From Cryptomeria japonica (Eukaryota; Streptophyta; Pinopsida; Cupressales; Cupressaceae), in assembly GCF_030272615.1 (NCBI RefSeq), contig NC_081415.1, positions 374,089,009-374,153,008 of the forward strand: a stretch of DNA of 64,000 bases. The letters run 5' to 3'. The notes beneath the pieces are model-generated. The model ran no database searches and was not told the origin of the DNA. It saw only the letters and a list, made by a program, of their open reading frames with translations. A program made the position numbers and the translations under genes. Shown here piece by piece: positions 12,649 through 24,403 of this stretch (position 1 is the first letter of the stretch; the number at the start of each line of letters is the position of its first letter).

Positions 12649-14878
12649 ATGTACGAAAGGAGGTCAATAACACAAGGCCATCCAATAGTACAATTAAAAT
12701 TTGTTCAGAAAAGAAATAAGAAGAATCCAAAGAAAGAATTAATAGACAATCCAATGGAACACATGAATGAATTCATGAATGAAAAGTATAATCAATATTA
12801 CTCTGAAAATCATTCACATCTAGCTCTAAATAAACATAACCACACAGTTCCTACATACCCAAGAAATGAGGACTTGGCGGCTGCAGCTAAAGCATGAAAA
12901 GAAAAATTCCCTCTTGGTTTTGAAAATCACCACCCAAATTCAAGGACAGGAACATCAAGTTCCTTAGGTTCAAGAAGGATGGATGCACCAGACCGTATGG
13001 TAGATTTGATGAAACAAATGTTAGAAGTAGCTACTGAAATGAAAGATACTGGATGGATACGGGAGTGTGTAGAATTATGTGCTAAGTTGGGCGTGAATGT
13101 CAATGAAGATGATATTGATCATGCCCTGAATAAGTACAAGGCGAGGTGTGAATATGCAACCCAATGATCAAATAAGGGGGGAAGCAATAAATATGAAATC
13201 AATGTGAAGAACAATACCTATAAAATATCTGAAAAACCCCTTATATGATCATAGATGCAACAACTTTAAATACACCAATATACCTCCTGAACACCAACAC
13301 AATCATTTCAATAATTTTACATACACTAATATGCCTCCTGAATATCAGCATAATCATTTTAACAACTTTGCATATCAAAACCATTTCCAACCTCAAAACC
13401 AATTTCCCCCTTGTAATAATAATGTGGGTCAAAACCATGGGAATTTCTTCTAGGGAGGATATGGATTGATGAATATAGAACACATCAGACAGTTTGATTT
13501 TTCAGGAATGATGGTGTATCCTCATCCCATTTCAAATGAAATTAGAACTGCAATACCAAAATTCACTGGGAGTAATGCTATCTTAGTAGAAGTACATTGC
13601 AAAGCTTTTGATACAGTCATGGAAGATTTCTTCCTCCCATACGAGGATGTTAAAATGAAGTTATTCATGCAGTCTTTGATAGAGGATGCATGAGATTGGT
13701 TCAGAGCACTACCTGATTTTTCAATAAGTAGCCTTGTAGAGTTTAAAAGACTTTTTCTCAAACAATATGGAGATCAAAATAGCCCTAAGTTTGCACTACA
13801 TGAAATCATAAGTATCAAGAAAGAACCTAATGAGACAATGGTTGATTTCAATAAGAGATTCAATGGAGTTATAAATAAAATTCCTAATAGGATAAAACCA
13901 GTCCCAGAAGTAATCATCTTGTACTACATAAATGCATTTGACAACAAGACAAATTATGAACTGAGAACAAAAAATCCTACAAGTCTTCAAGCAGTTATGA
14001 AAGCTTCCATAACTATAGAAAACAATAGAAAAGTTGATGGGAAAGTTGGGAAGAGAGAAGATACTAGGTTGTTTAACCCAAGAGCTCCCAAACAAACTAA
14101 AGATGAAGATAAATTGGATAAGGTATTAAATTCTCTAAAGGATTTATCTGTGAGGGTAAATAAAATAGAGAAACAACAACTCTTCCGTCAAGATAGACCT
14201 AGACTACACGATATGCCTTACAACACTACCTGGAAGGATGGGAAACCAGTGGAGAAGAATCAAAAGGATAATGTGCAGATACCAGATCCTCTAAAAAGAA
14301 CTGTGAATCAGGTGTCAAATGATAACTTGTGGTGCTTTGCCTATTACATGCCACATTCTCCTTACCAATGTATAATAGTAAAGAAGCTATAGGAAGACGA
14401 AGAAGAATGTGAAGGATATACATATGATCACACCATAAAATTTATATCATTTGAAGAATACAACTCATTCAAGGAAGAGGGAGATAGTGATGTAAGTTCC
14501 AGAGGCATCAATCAACAGTGTTGTGTACAATATTTATTCTTAGATGAGGAAGAAGAAATCAAACTCAGGGTCCCCACTGAAGAAGAAAGAGAAAGAATCA
14601 TGATGGCTACAGTGGAACAACCCAAAAGAACATATGCTCTCAAGAATAGAACTATAAACCCCGAGCAAGGAAAGCCTTCTACTATGTTCATGAAAGAAAC
14701 CAATAAGATATCTAAATCAATGAATAAAATGGATAATGTCTAGGGCAAGGATTCAGGGAAAACCAAAGAGAGGGATGTTAAAATAACAAAACCACAAAAG
14801 GGAGAGAAAGAGAGTATAACAATTTTTTCCTTAACACCAGCCACTACGTCATTTGACATTGCAAATTCTTTGATGTAG
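12649..14878 (+). pseudogene. Element A gag (broken)
   Basis: The start ATG at 12649 (context TTTTATGTACGAAAGG) matches the gag start of element B in position. Open parts lie at 12649-12897, 12979-13167, 13466-13693 and 13838-14392. The retrotransposon gag domain is visible around 13500-14000, including VKMKLFMQSLIEDA and the region after it, which aligns with B 45230-45540. A block RLHDMPYNTTWKDGKP near 14200 is shared with B. The zinc-knuckle region reads CFAYYMPHSPYQC, where the second Cys of the CCHC motif is Tyr. Stops include TGA at 12895 and 13692 and TAG at 14390 and 14741. A frameshift lies between 13167 and 13466. Gag and protease appear to form one frame in the ancestor. Confidence 0.8.
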
Positions 14879-15391
14879 ATGAAGGTCTCTATCCCATTGC
14901 TTGAGATAATTAAGTTCCCTGAATATAGAGAAAAGACTCTTAAAATGATTGCAGATGTCTCAAGAGAAAAGCTGAAGGAGCACAAGCAGGGTGGTCAAGA
15001 TGGTAGTGGTGAAAGTGATCCAATTTCAGCCATATACTTGGGATCAACAATAACAAAGAATCCTTCCCAAGTGGATCCTTTCTACTTAACTTTGATGATC
15101 AATAACAAGATGATTAAAAACTGCATGATTGATTCAGGAGCAGCGACACATAATATGCCCGTAGGAGTTATAAAAGAGCTTGGAATGGGGGTTGATACGA
15201 TGTTTGGAAAATGTTATGCTATGGATAATAGATCTATTCTAGTTGTGGGTGTTATGAAAGATGTAGAGTTCAAACTAGCAACATGCCCTGAAGCATCCTA
15301 CAAAACAAATATCACAGTGGTAGATGTCTCTCCTAATTATGGGATGTTATTATCCAGACAGTGGTCAAACCTGATAGGGGGACATGTCTAG
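14879..15391 (+). pseudogene. Element A aspartic protease
   Basis: This pepsin-like retroviral protease segment carries the catalytic motif in CMIDSGAATHNMP (near 15120-15160) and a later hydrophobic GMLLSRQW block. In an active element it would process the Gag-Pol polyprotein. The segment is continuous from the gag side through a TAG at 14876. It ends at a TAG (15389-15391), after which the same frame continues into the RNase H region. Element B has a TAG at the equivalent codon. Confidence 0.8.
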
Positions 15392-15433
15392 TTAGACTTG
15401 TCATATGAAACCATACCAGTAAACTGAAATGAA

Positions 15434-16021
15434 GTGAGAATTGAAAGAGAGCCTCGTTCCTCATATATCATTGAGGATGTGGAAACACCTGAGCCAATAT
15501 GTTTTATTCAGTCAGAAATGGATAATTTTAAAGTACAATTGACAAAGCCAAAGACTGAGGATTTGTCTCCAATTCAGTCTTCAATCAAAGAAATTAATGA
15601 TCAAGTGTGGCACATGTACTTTGATGGCTCGTGCAGTAAAGAGGGAAGTGGGGCTGGGATTGTATTCATTTCACCAAGTGGAGAAACATTTAAGTATTCT
15701 TTCAAGTTATTATTTGAATATACCAATAATATTGCAGAGTATGAGGCTCTAATTATAGGATTGAACCTAGCTATTAAGCATGGAATTAAAATCCTTAGTG
15801 TATTTGGGGACTCAGAACTGATAGTGTCCCAAGTTAAAGAAAGATATGCCTTTAAACATATCAGACTAATGCAATATAGGAATGCAGTGTGGGACACCAT
15901 TGAATTGTTTGATGCCTTTAAGATAAATTAGGTTGATAGGTCAAAAAACATAATGGCTGACTTTCTAGAGAATATTGCACTTAAGGAAAATGACATGGCA
16001 TTGAATGGGATATCAGAAGTA
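15434..16021 (+). pseudogene. Element A archaeal-type RNase H, placed before RT
   Basis: The RNase H fold is recognised from HMYFDGSCSKEGSGAG (first Asp), NNIAEYEALI (Glu), VFGDSELIVSQV (second Asp) and, after a TAG at 15929, SKNIMADFLEN (third Asp). This is the DEDD set of RNase HI. The YFDGS...GAG...NN.AEYEAL signature is typical of the additional RNase H of plant Tat elements. It would degrade RNA in RNA-DNA hybrids during reverse transcription. In Tat elements as I know them it follows the Ty3 RNase H; here it precedes RT. All four acidic residues are present, so the decay is limited to stops. Confidence 0.8.
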
Positions 16022-17152
16022 TAGATAAAAGTCAGACCTTCTATCCTTGATAATCTATACAACTAGTAGATTTTTCAAGATGACGCTAACTTGCTAAACT
16101 TCTTGCATAGTGTGGGTAATTATCAGGCATAGGCTATTAACTTTAATGACTTTATGGAGAAGACTGATGGGAAAGAAACCTTGTTTGGATAGGAAATCAT
16201 ACAGCTGAAATCAAACAAACTACCAAGAGGTTTGGTTGCATTGGAAAGAAATTTCAATACACAGGATAGGATAGAAACTAAAGTGATTGCAACTAAAGAA
16301 AGTGATGTTATACAAGTCAACTTGGGAAGAAAGGAGTCACCAAGGCATGTGGTTGTTGGAAAGAAATTAACCCCTAAAATGAAGCAACAACTGACAATAT
16401 TGCTCATAAAATACATGCATGTGTTTGCATGGTCATATTATGACCTCAAATCTTATAGAGAAGATCTTTTCTAGCATGAAATACCCCTTGAAACCTGATG
16501 CCAAGCCATTTAGACAAAAACAAAGACCTATAAATCCAACCTTGCTACCTAATATGAAAGAAGAAATAATAAAAATGAAAGATGCAGGGATAATCAAATC
16601 TTTTAGGTATTCCACTTGGGTTTCAAACCTAGTGCCTGTCAGAAAAAAGAATGGAGACATAAGACTTTGTGTAGAATTATTAACTTGAATATATTATCCT
16701 TGAAAGATAATTACCCATTACCAAATATGGATATCATGTTGCAGAAGGTGACTGGATGTGAACTATTATCTATGATGGATGGATTCTTAGGTTATAACAA
16801 AGTGAAAGTTAGGGAGGGTGAGCAATACAAGACATCCTTTACAACACCATGGGGTACTTATGTGTATGAAAGGATGCCATTTGGCTTAACTAATGCTGGG
16901 GAAAATTTCCAAAGAGCAATGGATGTAGCATTTGCAGAGCTAATAGATGTGATAATGGTTGTATATTAGGATGATCTGACCATTTACTCAAAAAAGGCTG
17001 AAGACCATTGCAATCACCTTGAAAGGATATTTAGAAAAGCTTTAGAATATGGGATTTATCTTAATCCAAAGAAATGTCATTTTGGAGTCAAGGAAGGAAA
17101 TCTCCTAGGACACATAGTATCGAAGGAGGGAGTAAAAATTGATCCTAAAAGA
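16022..17152 (+). pseudogene. Element A reverse transcriptase
   Basis: After a poorly conserved linker (16022-16440), RT motifs run in order: VSNLVPVRKKNGDIRLCV near 16620-16670, LLSMMDGFLGYN near 16770, PFGLTNAGENFQRAMD near 16875-16925, VVY*DD near 16960-16975 and LNPKKCHFG near 17060. The active-site YQDD reads Y-stop-DD because CAG became TAG (16967-16969). At least one frameshift lies around 16420-16690. It would copy element RNA to DNA. The closest relative in the window is the RT of element B. Confidence 0.85.
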
Positions 17153-17750
17153 GTGGTTGCGATTAATGAAGTCCCTATTCCAAAAACTGCTAAAGCCATT
17201 CAGTCATTTCTAGGACAAATCAACTTTGTCAGGAGATTCATCTTAAACTTTGTAGATATTGTAAAGCCTATAGTGCAGATGTTGAATAAAGGAGCCAAGC
17301 TAGATTGGGATACAAAAGGATTGGAGTCCTTTGTAGTAATCAAGAGGGCAATATTTGAGGCACTAGTACTGATATCACTAGATTTTAGCAAACCATTTCT
17401 GATCTTTTCTTTTGCCTCTTGTCACAGAGTACAACAACAATATTATACAGAAGAACCAAAATGGTTTTGACCAAAAAATCATATATCTTAGCAAATCATT
17501 GATCCCATCCGAGATCAAGTATGATATAAATGAGAAACAAGCCTATGCTATGGTGAAAGCGGTAAAACACTTCAGACCGTACTTGGTAGGGGCAGAGATC
17601 ACAACTTATGTTCCTAATGCAGTAGTGAAAGATATTTTCAGACAAACATAAGTAACAGGAAAAAGGTGCAAATGGATCAATCAAATCCAAGAGTTTAACA
17701 TTGAGCTCAAGATTTCACAAGTCATTAAGGGCCAGGGATTAGCTAGACTC
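17153..17750 (+). pseudogene. Element A Ty3-type RNase H / connection domain, degenerate
   Basis: It follows RT directly with KAIQSFLGQINFVRRFI, FLIFSFASCH, then (in another frame) IIYLSKSLIPSEIKYDINEK and VKHFRPYLVGAEITTYVP. These are the usual landmarks of the Ty3 RNase H. The acidic residue expected in the T.D.. position is replaced (TTYVPN), and the first Asp is not evident in FSFASCH. Element B shows the same losses. This fits a non-catalytic RNase H in elements that also carry the archaeal-type domain. Confidence 0.7.
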
Positions 17751-19087
17751 ATGGCAGGAGAAGATTCTGAAGGATTTCAAGTAAATGAAGTTGGGTTTCA
17801 GGAAGCCAGTTTTAGCATCAAACACAGAGCATGGTACATAGATGTTGTGTATTCTCTTAAACATATGAAGTATCCAAACAACATGACTGATAATCAAAAG
17901 AGGACCCTGAAGTTGAAATTATTAAAATATGTGATCATTAATGGTGACTTGTATTGGAAAAATAGAGATGGGATCTTGTTGCTTTGTCTGGATGAACATC
18001 AAGAAAAAAGACTCCTATAGGAAATGCATGGTGGGGTATGGGGTGGTCATTTTTATGCTAAAACCATAGCTCATAAGATACTGAGGGTTGGATATTATTG
18101 GCCACATATATTCAATGATACCTATGCATATGTTAGAAAGTATGAGGCGTGCTAGAAATTCTTAGAAAAACTCAAGTATCAGGGGGGGCTCTCCCATTAA
18201 GACCTATGCAAGTTAAAGAACCCTTTCAACAATGGGGGTTGGATTTCATTGGGGAAATATCAGACAAATCTAGTAGAGGTCACAGGTGGATATTGGTAGC
18301 CACCTATTACTTAACCATATGGGTAGAAGCAATTCCTACCAAACAGGCTACTAGTAAAGTGGTAATCAAATTCTTGATGGAAAATATCATTGTTAGGTTT
18401 GGTGTCCCTGCAAGAATCATCACAAAATGGTATGTGTTTTAGATCTGAAGAATTCAACACCTTCTATAAGGAGTATGGCATCAAAATATCCCATTCATCT
18501 CCATATCATCCCCAAGGTAACGGTCAGGCTGAATCCAACAATAAAAATATCCTCAAAATCATCAAGAAGATGTTAGGATAGAATAAGAAAGCATGGGATT
18601 CAAAATTGAGTCTGGCACTTTTGTCTGATTGAATAACAATCAAGAAGTCCACAGGAAAGTCTCTATTTGAATTGGTTTATTGCAAGAAAGCTAGACTTCC
18701 GTTGGATAATCTTCTGCCTGTCCACAGATTTATGATACAAGAAAAAATTGATGTGGAAGATCCTTTGTAGGAGAGGCTTGTTCAACTAGTAGAGCTTGAT
18801 GAGGTCAGGATAGAGGCCTAGAGGAAGAATGTTAAGGCACAAAAGCAAATGAAAAGGTTATATGACAAAAGGACAACAAATAGGAAGTTTGAGATAGGAG
18901 ATTGGGTCTTGATGTGGGATGCCAGAAACAAGGACAAAGGTAGGCATAGAAAGTTTGAGGCCCTTTGGCTTGGACCATATGTGATTATAGAGAAAGCAAG
19001 GGAGGATTCTTATTACCTACAAGGTGTGAGAGGAGACAATCAGGAATTGCCTGTACATGGATAGTTCCTGAAGAAATTTTTGTCTTA
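17751..19087 (+). pseudogene. Element A integrase
   Basis: The N-terminal zinc-binding region reads EMHGGVWGGHFYAKTI...VGYYWP...KYEAC-stop, so the second Cys of HHCC is lost. The core begins with WGLDFIGEI (first Asp). The second catalytic Asp, expected in a TDN-type motif near 18420, is lost through a 2-bp deletion that also shifts the frame. The Glu is present in GNGQAESNNK. The C-terminal part has KFEALWLGPYVI, a GPY/F motif. No chromodomain is seen. Stops lie at 18018, 18154 and 18580. In an active copy it would insert the cDNA into chromosomes. Confidence 0.8.
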
Positions 19088-20296
19088 AAATATTATTCCA
19101 TGTACAATAGATTAGGGTTCATTTTTCATTGTATATACCACCAACCACCATTAGAAGGTCCCTATTCACTAGAGATTATAGATTCTTGAAGGAATCTAAA
19201 GTATATCTCCATCCCCAATCAGAGCCACTATTGAGCATTGATTTTAAATCAATAGAATTCCATAGTTTCAATTCAAGCTACATAAGTTTTCTTAAAAAAA
19301 ATGAATTCAACCATGCCCTTAAGAATTTAGATAGAACCCTTGGCATTTTCATTGACATCAAAATCCAAAAAATTATCGCTATAACTAAATCCATCAGGTA
19401 TACATACTAATCCTTTACCGAAATATCTAGTTTGACTGAAATGGTACATCAATTGTATCGAAGAAACCCATCAGTGTTTCATCGACAAGTGACTTATCGA
19501 ACAGACTTGGGCCTCGATGAGTTCCAAAAGTGGCTCATCAAGAATATTATTTTCATTGACAGATGGTGTGTTGAAGAAACCACAGAAAGATCTCACCGTT
19601 AAGACTTTTCGAGGAAAAGAGGGTATCAAAGAAACACAAAAGATGTTGACCGAAGATAGCTTTCTCACCGAAGAAAAAGGAATCGATGAAACATGCGATA
19701 TTACCATCAATGACTTGTTATCGGCCAAACATAAAGAGTCAAAGGAGAGTATTTTTCTTGTACTGAAAGGGGAGATTTCATCGATGCCAGTGCAGATGTA
19801 ACACGTGAGGTAAAGCCTTTTGATGACAGTGAAGAGGTCGATGAAGTGACAAATCTCCTTAATGATGATGGTAGTTTTATCGAAACTAAGGAGACATTGA
19901 TGAAACATGACATTTCAAGGGAAGATAAAGTTAAGCTACCAAAGTACATGATTCCATCGAAAAAGGGTACGACCATAAAAATGATGAGCATCGATGGCCA
20001 ATATGAAGTGCTTCTAGATGAATGATTAATTTATGTCGTGATGATCAACACAAGTGTTAATAAAGTCACTTCATCATGAATTCAAATAAATGCCTCAATG
20101 ACCATTGTGCAACTGGTAATGATAATTGACAAAATCACCATGAATGCTCGATAAATTGGCAAAAGAGGAAACACTTCTGAGCAACACTTGAAGAATTTGC
20201 AGCGAGTTTCAGAGAGCCAAAATGATTCAAGATCAAATTTATGAGTGGTATACCCCAAATTCAAGTAAGTCTTGCACTCTCAGAGCTTTGTAGTGA
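19088..20296 (+). other. Element A spacer between integrase and ORF3
   Basis: There is no convincing gene. Near 19212-19235 the stretch CCAATCAGAGCCACTATT matches the equivalent point in element B (51943-51960). From about 19430 to 20010 the sequence is rich in ATCGATGA, TCATCGA and CCGAAGA-type words, which suggests old, degenerate short repeats. A small open frame at 19517-19801 may be accidental. It lacks the CTTTCGCGAAGTAGCGAAAG hairpins of the other family. Confidence 0.5.
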
Positions 20297-23200
20297 TAAT
20301 GGAGGGGTCATATTCTAAAAATAATAGGGCTAGGAAAGTTAAGGAGACCCAGCCCCCAGAAGACAAACCTAAGAGGAAAAAAAAGGAAGGGCACTCTTTG
20401 GCTTAGGACCTAATTGACCAATGTCCTGCGTCAAGCCTTAGGTCTAGGAAAGTTAAAATAGATGAGGAAGGTCTGGAGGATAGATTTGAAGGCCTAGGAG
20501 ATACACGGACAAAGGTAAGGGGTCATGAATTGTTTATTTTTGGGTATATATGAAGGAGTGCACTCAAGCCTATGAATAACCTGTGGAGGTTGAATTTGGG
20601 GAAATTGGCAGTGGCTAATGTCTTTGTGAATGTTGAACTCATGAAATCCGTAGCCAACAACTATGAACCCAAGACCAGGACCATATATGATTATATGGGG
20701 AGACCAGTACTGTCAATTACCAAGGAAATTATTGACACCGTGTTTGATTAAGATTGGGGATTCAAAGAGCAAATTGATACTAAGAAATTGACAGAAGAGT
20801 ACTTCAACATAGAGGAAGTCTATAAGAGGTGGAGACTCCCTATCCATAGACCCAGGGTTATAGGATTGATAGTGCCATTTGATAAAGATAACAAAGCTCC
20901 ATGTGATGTCAATTTGTTTCATCCCTACTTCAAGTATACATACTACTGCGCTACTCAGGATTTGGGAATAGAGGTTCATCCCTTAATGGATGTCGCAACT
21001 ATGGTCATTTGTATAGATTTGAAATCTAAAGATCCCCAGTTATTTGATTTTTATACCTATCTTGTTGATGCCATCAATCATGGACTAGAGAAACTGAAAG
21101 GAGATGTGATTAATGTGAATTTCAAGTATTACTCTATTCTTATGCATATGCTACTGTATGTCAAGAAAGACAAAGGGATATGGTTAGATGAGTTGTGCAT
21201 TAGTGCATATGATAAAGCTGGGGTAAGGAATCTTGTGTGATGATGGGTATCTTCATGGGACCAAAGATACAACAACAACCAGTATTGGAACTTTGAGGAA
21301 TATTTCATTAAGACATTACATAAATTATTGGGATACCCATGTGATCATGCTTTTTCTCCTGAAATTTAGAGATTCTTGAGGCCATAAGATTATGGAGAAG
21401 ATACTGCAATTGAGCACAACTAGGGAGATTTTTATTGCTTTTCGGATTGCACTCAGAGAAGAGTGTATGGATTTGAGGGAAAACCATATGTATTGCCTAT
21501 CACTATGCTTAATAGAGTGGCATGCTTAGATATTGTAAGGCAGTTGTCAATAGTAAGCACCCAACACTTAATTGATCATGGAAAACAATCCATAGTGCCT
21601 GGATTACTTGTCTTTTTAGACTTTATTGTCAAAAGGTCAAAGAGTTACGGTTTGCTACAGAATAAATAGGATTACTACAAGAAGGTAGAAGGAGACCCTA
21701 GGCCAAACTTTGATCCAGAAGGATACATAGGGGTAGCGAGGTCATCCCAGAAACTCAAGGCTGGAGAGCATGTGTCACTCATACCTGATGATTTCATCAG
21801 AAATATAAGAAGGGAAGAAGCTAATGAAAAAGGGCTAAGTATGAGCGAGTGTTCCAAGCCTACAAATGGAAGCTCTTCTGAGGGAGAATAAATGAGGACA
21901 TGCTTTGAAATATCAAAGATCCCTTAGATCAAGAAAATAAACTTATGGAGCATGAGCTAGAATTGCGTGAGGGAGTAGTTTCTTATGTCTATGGGAAGCA
22001 CATCAAAACTATCAAGGATACAGATCCCTTGGCCCAATTGTCTCTTTAATCTATTTCTAATATTTTTCCAATTGACTCCCCTAGAGAAGAGTATCCTCTG
22101 GGATTTCAGGGTGGTATACAGATGGATATATGATGACAGGACAGTACAATGTCCAAGATGTTGGAGGTATAAGGATGTTTGAACATGAAGGTTTCATTGT
22201 TGATGATGATTTCATTTCCTCCAAATACTTTGATACATTTCTATACCAACATAAAGGAATACGGGTTAGGACTGCTATGAAAGATAAAATAGAGGATGAA
22301 CAAGCCCAAAGGTTACAAGAGGAGGTGGACCTTGCTAAGAAAGGAAGGCAACTACTCAAGGATGCTGGTGTGCTGATCTACTCAGGATGGGACATGTGGT
22401 CTGCATTGTTGTTTGACGGTTTCCTCAAGAAGAAAGACCCCAACAAGCAGATCATACCAGAGGAGATATACAAGATCTTTATGGGATCAAGATATGATCC
22501 AAATCAAAAGGCTCTCATAATATGGGCCTTGTATCTGAAAGAAAAGAGACCCATACTGGTTGATACGGATTAGGTTTTTGGCCACTTGATCATCCAGCAG
22601 GTTGGGAAAATTGATCCCAGAATCACGGCCAAGTTGAACATGGATGTAGAAAAATTGAACTAGGAACAAACAAATTTTTTGGTCAAAGGGAATGACATTT
22701 ACAGAGGCTTGTATGAGAAGGCTATTGAAGAAATCCAGAGGCTACAAGGATAGTTATCACCAAAGACTCCTATTATGGGGGAACATGAACTAGATATGGG
22801 TTATCAACTTGACCTAAGGGTCTTAGATGCTATATCTAATGCTACCTACTAGAGGATAAAGGCTAAAAAGTTAGCCAAGTAGTTAACCAGTGCCCAACAG
22901 AAGATGAACAAGTTGGCAAATGATGTCATTGAGCACAGGTTCAAAGCTATGTTGCCACATGCTAACCAATATTGGAAAGAATATAGAGGAACTCTAAAAT
23001 CCCTAAAAGAGCATGAGAGGTTAAAGAAGAGATTGTAAGATGTATTGAAGGACAATGGGGCCATGACTGCAGAAGAAAGAGCTCAAGGGGACCAATACCT
23101 GATGGAGCATGACAAATATACAGACACATTGAATAAAAATCTCCAAATATTGGACGAAGATTGTGTTGCAATGATACCAGTTATCTACAAGGATGGTGAA

Positions 23201-23362
23201 TTGAATCCATTAGAGCAATGACAAAAGGAATTTGCATAGAGTAAGGAGAAAGAAGTGGCTAGATTTAACTAGAATGAAGATATAGCCCCACATGTCAGCC
23301 AGGCAGTGTTTGATCTCTTTTCACTGGAGACAGATCTGAAAAAAAAAGAGCGCGGTCATTAG
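20297..23362 (+). pseudogene. Element A ORF3, diverged homologue of the conserved unknown ORF
   Basis: This plus-strand coding remnant starts near ATGGAGGGGTCATATTC (20297) and has open parts at 20788-21240, 21463-21669 and 22130-22573. It aligns in order with ORF3 of the other family. NNLWRLNLGKLAVANVFVNV parallels NSIWELDVRKLIVPRV, and YYSILMHMLLYVK parallels YSLLMHMFLFKG. YGFEGKPYVLP parallels YGFRGTPYLFP, and LLKDAGVLIYSGWD parallels MVSKVGVLILLEWD. The C-terminal third is rich in Glu, Lys and Gln with coiled-coil character. Divergence is large, so the ORF has been kept across two element families. No function is recognised. Stops and frameshifts are frequent. Confidence 0.65.
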
Positions 23363-23792
23363 ATGCCATAAGAGTGACAATTATATTAATTATTTTGGCA
23401 TGCTTAATCTCTTTATCTTTCACTTTGTTAAGCAACTGTAATTAGGTTGTTAATGATGAAGGGACATAACTTTTCATAGAATAGGTGTTGCTCACTTATT
23501 TATATGAGCAAGTTTTGTAAAATGAAGGGAATTAGAATAGAATATACTGGACAAATACTATAGCCTCTGGCATACTATTGTACCATTTTTGAAGCTTTAA
23601 TAGAATTAGTCATTTCTCTCTGCATATGTGCTGTGGATTATCTCATTTTCTGTTGGTAGTTGTTTGTGATATTATCTAAAGGAAATAAGGTTATTCGTAT
23701 TTTTACAGTGAAGTTTATGTTTCTATGTTATAAACTTGGATTAAAAGGATCTACTTGTGAATTGTAATTGTTCCTTGTAGTTATTCCTTGGA
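23363..23792 (+). other. Element A 3' untranslated stretch
   Basis: An AT-rich stretch between the end of ORF3 and the 3' LTR. I see no gene or clear purine tract, which should lie just before 23793; the bases there (TTATTCCTTGGA) are not purine-rich. Confidence 0.5.
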
Positions 23793-24403
23793 TGGTCCTT
23801 TTAGGTTAAGGTTAAATTCATTAAATCAGTTTATGATATACAAATTTAGCAGATCTCATAAGAAATAGTAACTGACAGATTTACCAAAGGGGGTAGGTTT
23901 AAAAACTGTCTCACAAATTATACATTAAGTCTTAGAGAAATATAAGACTCTTTAGTCCAAATAACAAGAAAGACACTGGTCATTCACAAATCACAACCTT
24001 TACCATATTAATTAATTTTACATTAAAGGAATAGGACTAGTTGATTAGGACACATCAAACCAATTAGCAATAGTATACATACTTATAAATTTCAAGTACA
24101 AAGATCAAATAGCTTCCACAACAACAATCTTGAACTCGTCTAAAAGCCACCCATCCTAGAAACCTATACCATTCTGAGATAGGAGGAAGTTAGATTAAGA
24201 TAAACAATCTACTATAAAAAGAATTAGTCATCAAAAGCCACTACTGAATAGGTATACCCGCCTAGGTCTTGTAGAGCCTGAAGTGAGGGAGTTAGTAACC
24301 ACATAGGTTCACTCTGTAAGTTGGCCAAGTCAATTGGAGGGTTTGATCATAGGAGTTGACATTTCCTTAGAACCTATCCAATCTGTTGATTTGAGATCCA
24401 ACA
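23793..24403 (+). repeat. 3' LTR of element A
   Basis: A direct copy of 11920-12527, starting TGGTCCTTTTAGG and ending GATCCAACA. The numerous small differences from the 5' copy indicate an old insertion. Confidence 0.85.

Larger units (their letters stand above)
11920..24403 (+). mobile_element. Element A: full-length, inactive Tat-like Ty3 retrotransposon with 3' ORF3
   Basis: It has two direct LTRs of about 610 bp (11920-12527 and 23793-24403), a primer-binding site at 12531, and domains in the order gag, protease, RNase H, reverse transcriptase, RNase H, integrase, long spacer, ORF3. Total length is about 12.5 kb. The first RNase H, between protease and RT, is the unusual part. Many stops (mostly TAG) and frameshifts make it non-functional. 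A clean target-site duplication is not seen. The left flank is the spacer of element 1 and the right flank is a LARD-like ORF, so the ends may have recombined after insertion. Confidence 0.8.

Noticed and set aside
19517-19801. Small host-like gene in the element A spacer
   Set aside because: No domain, no conserved counterpart in element B and degenerate repeated words around it.
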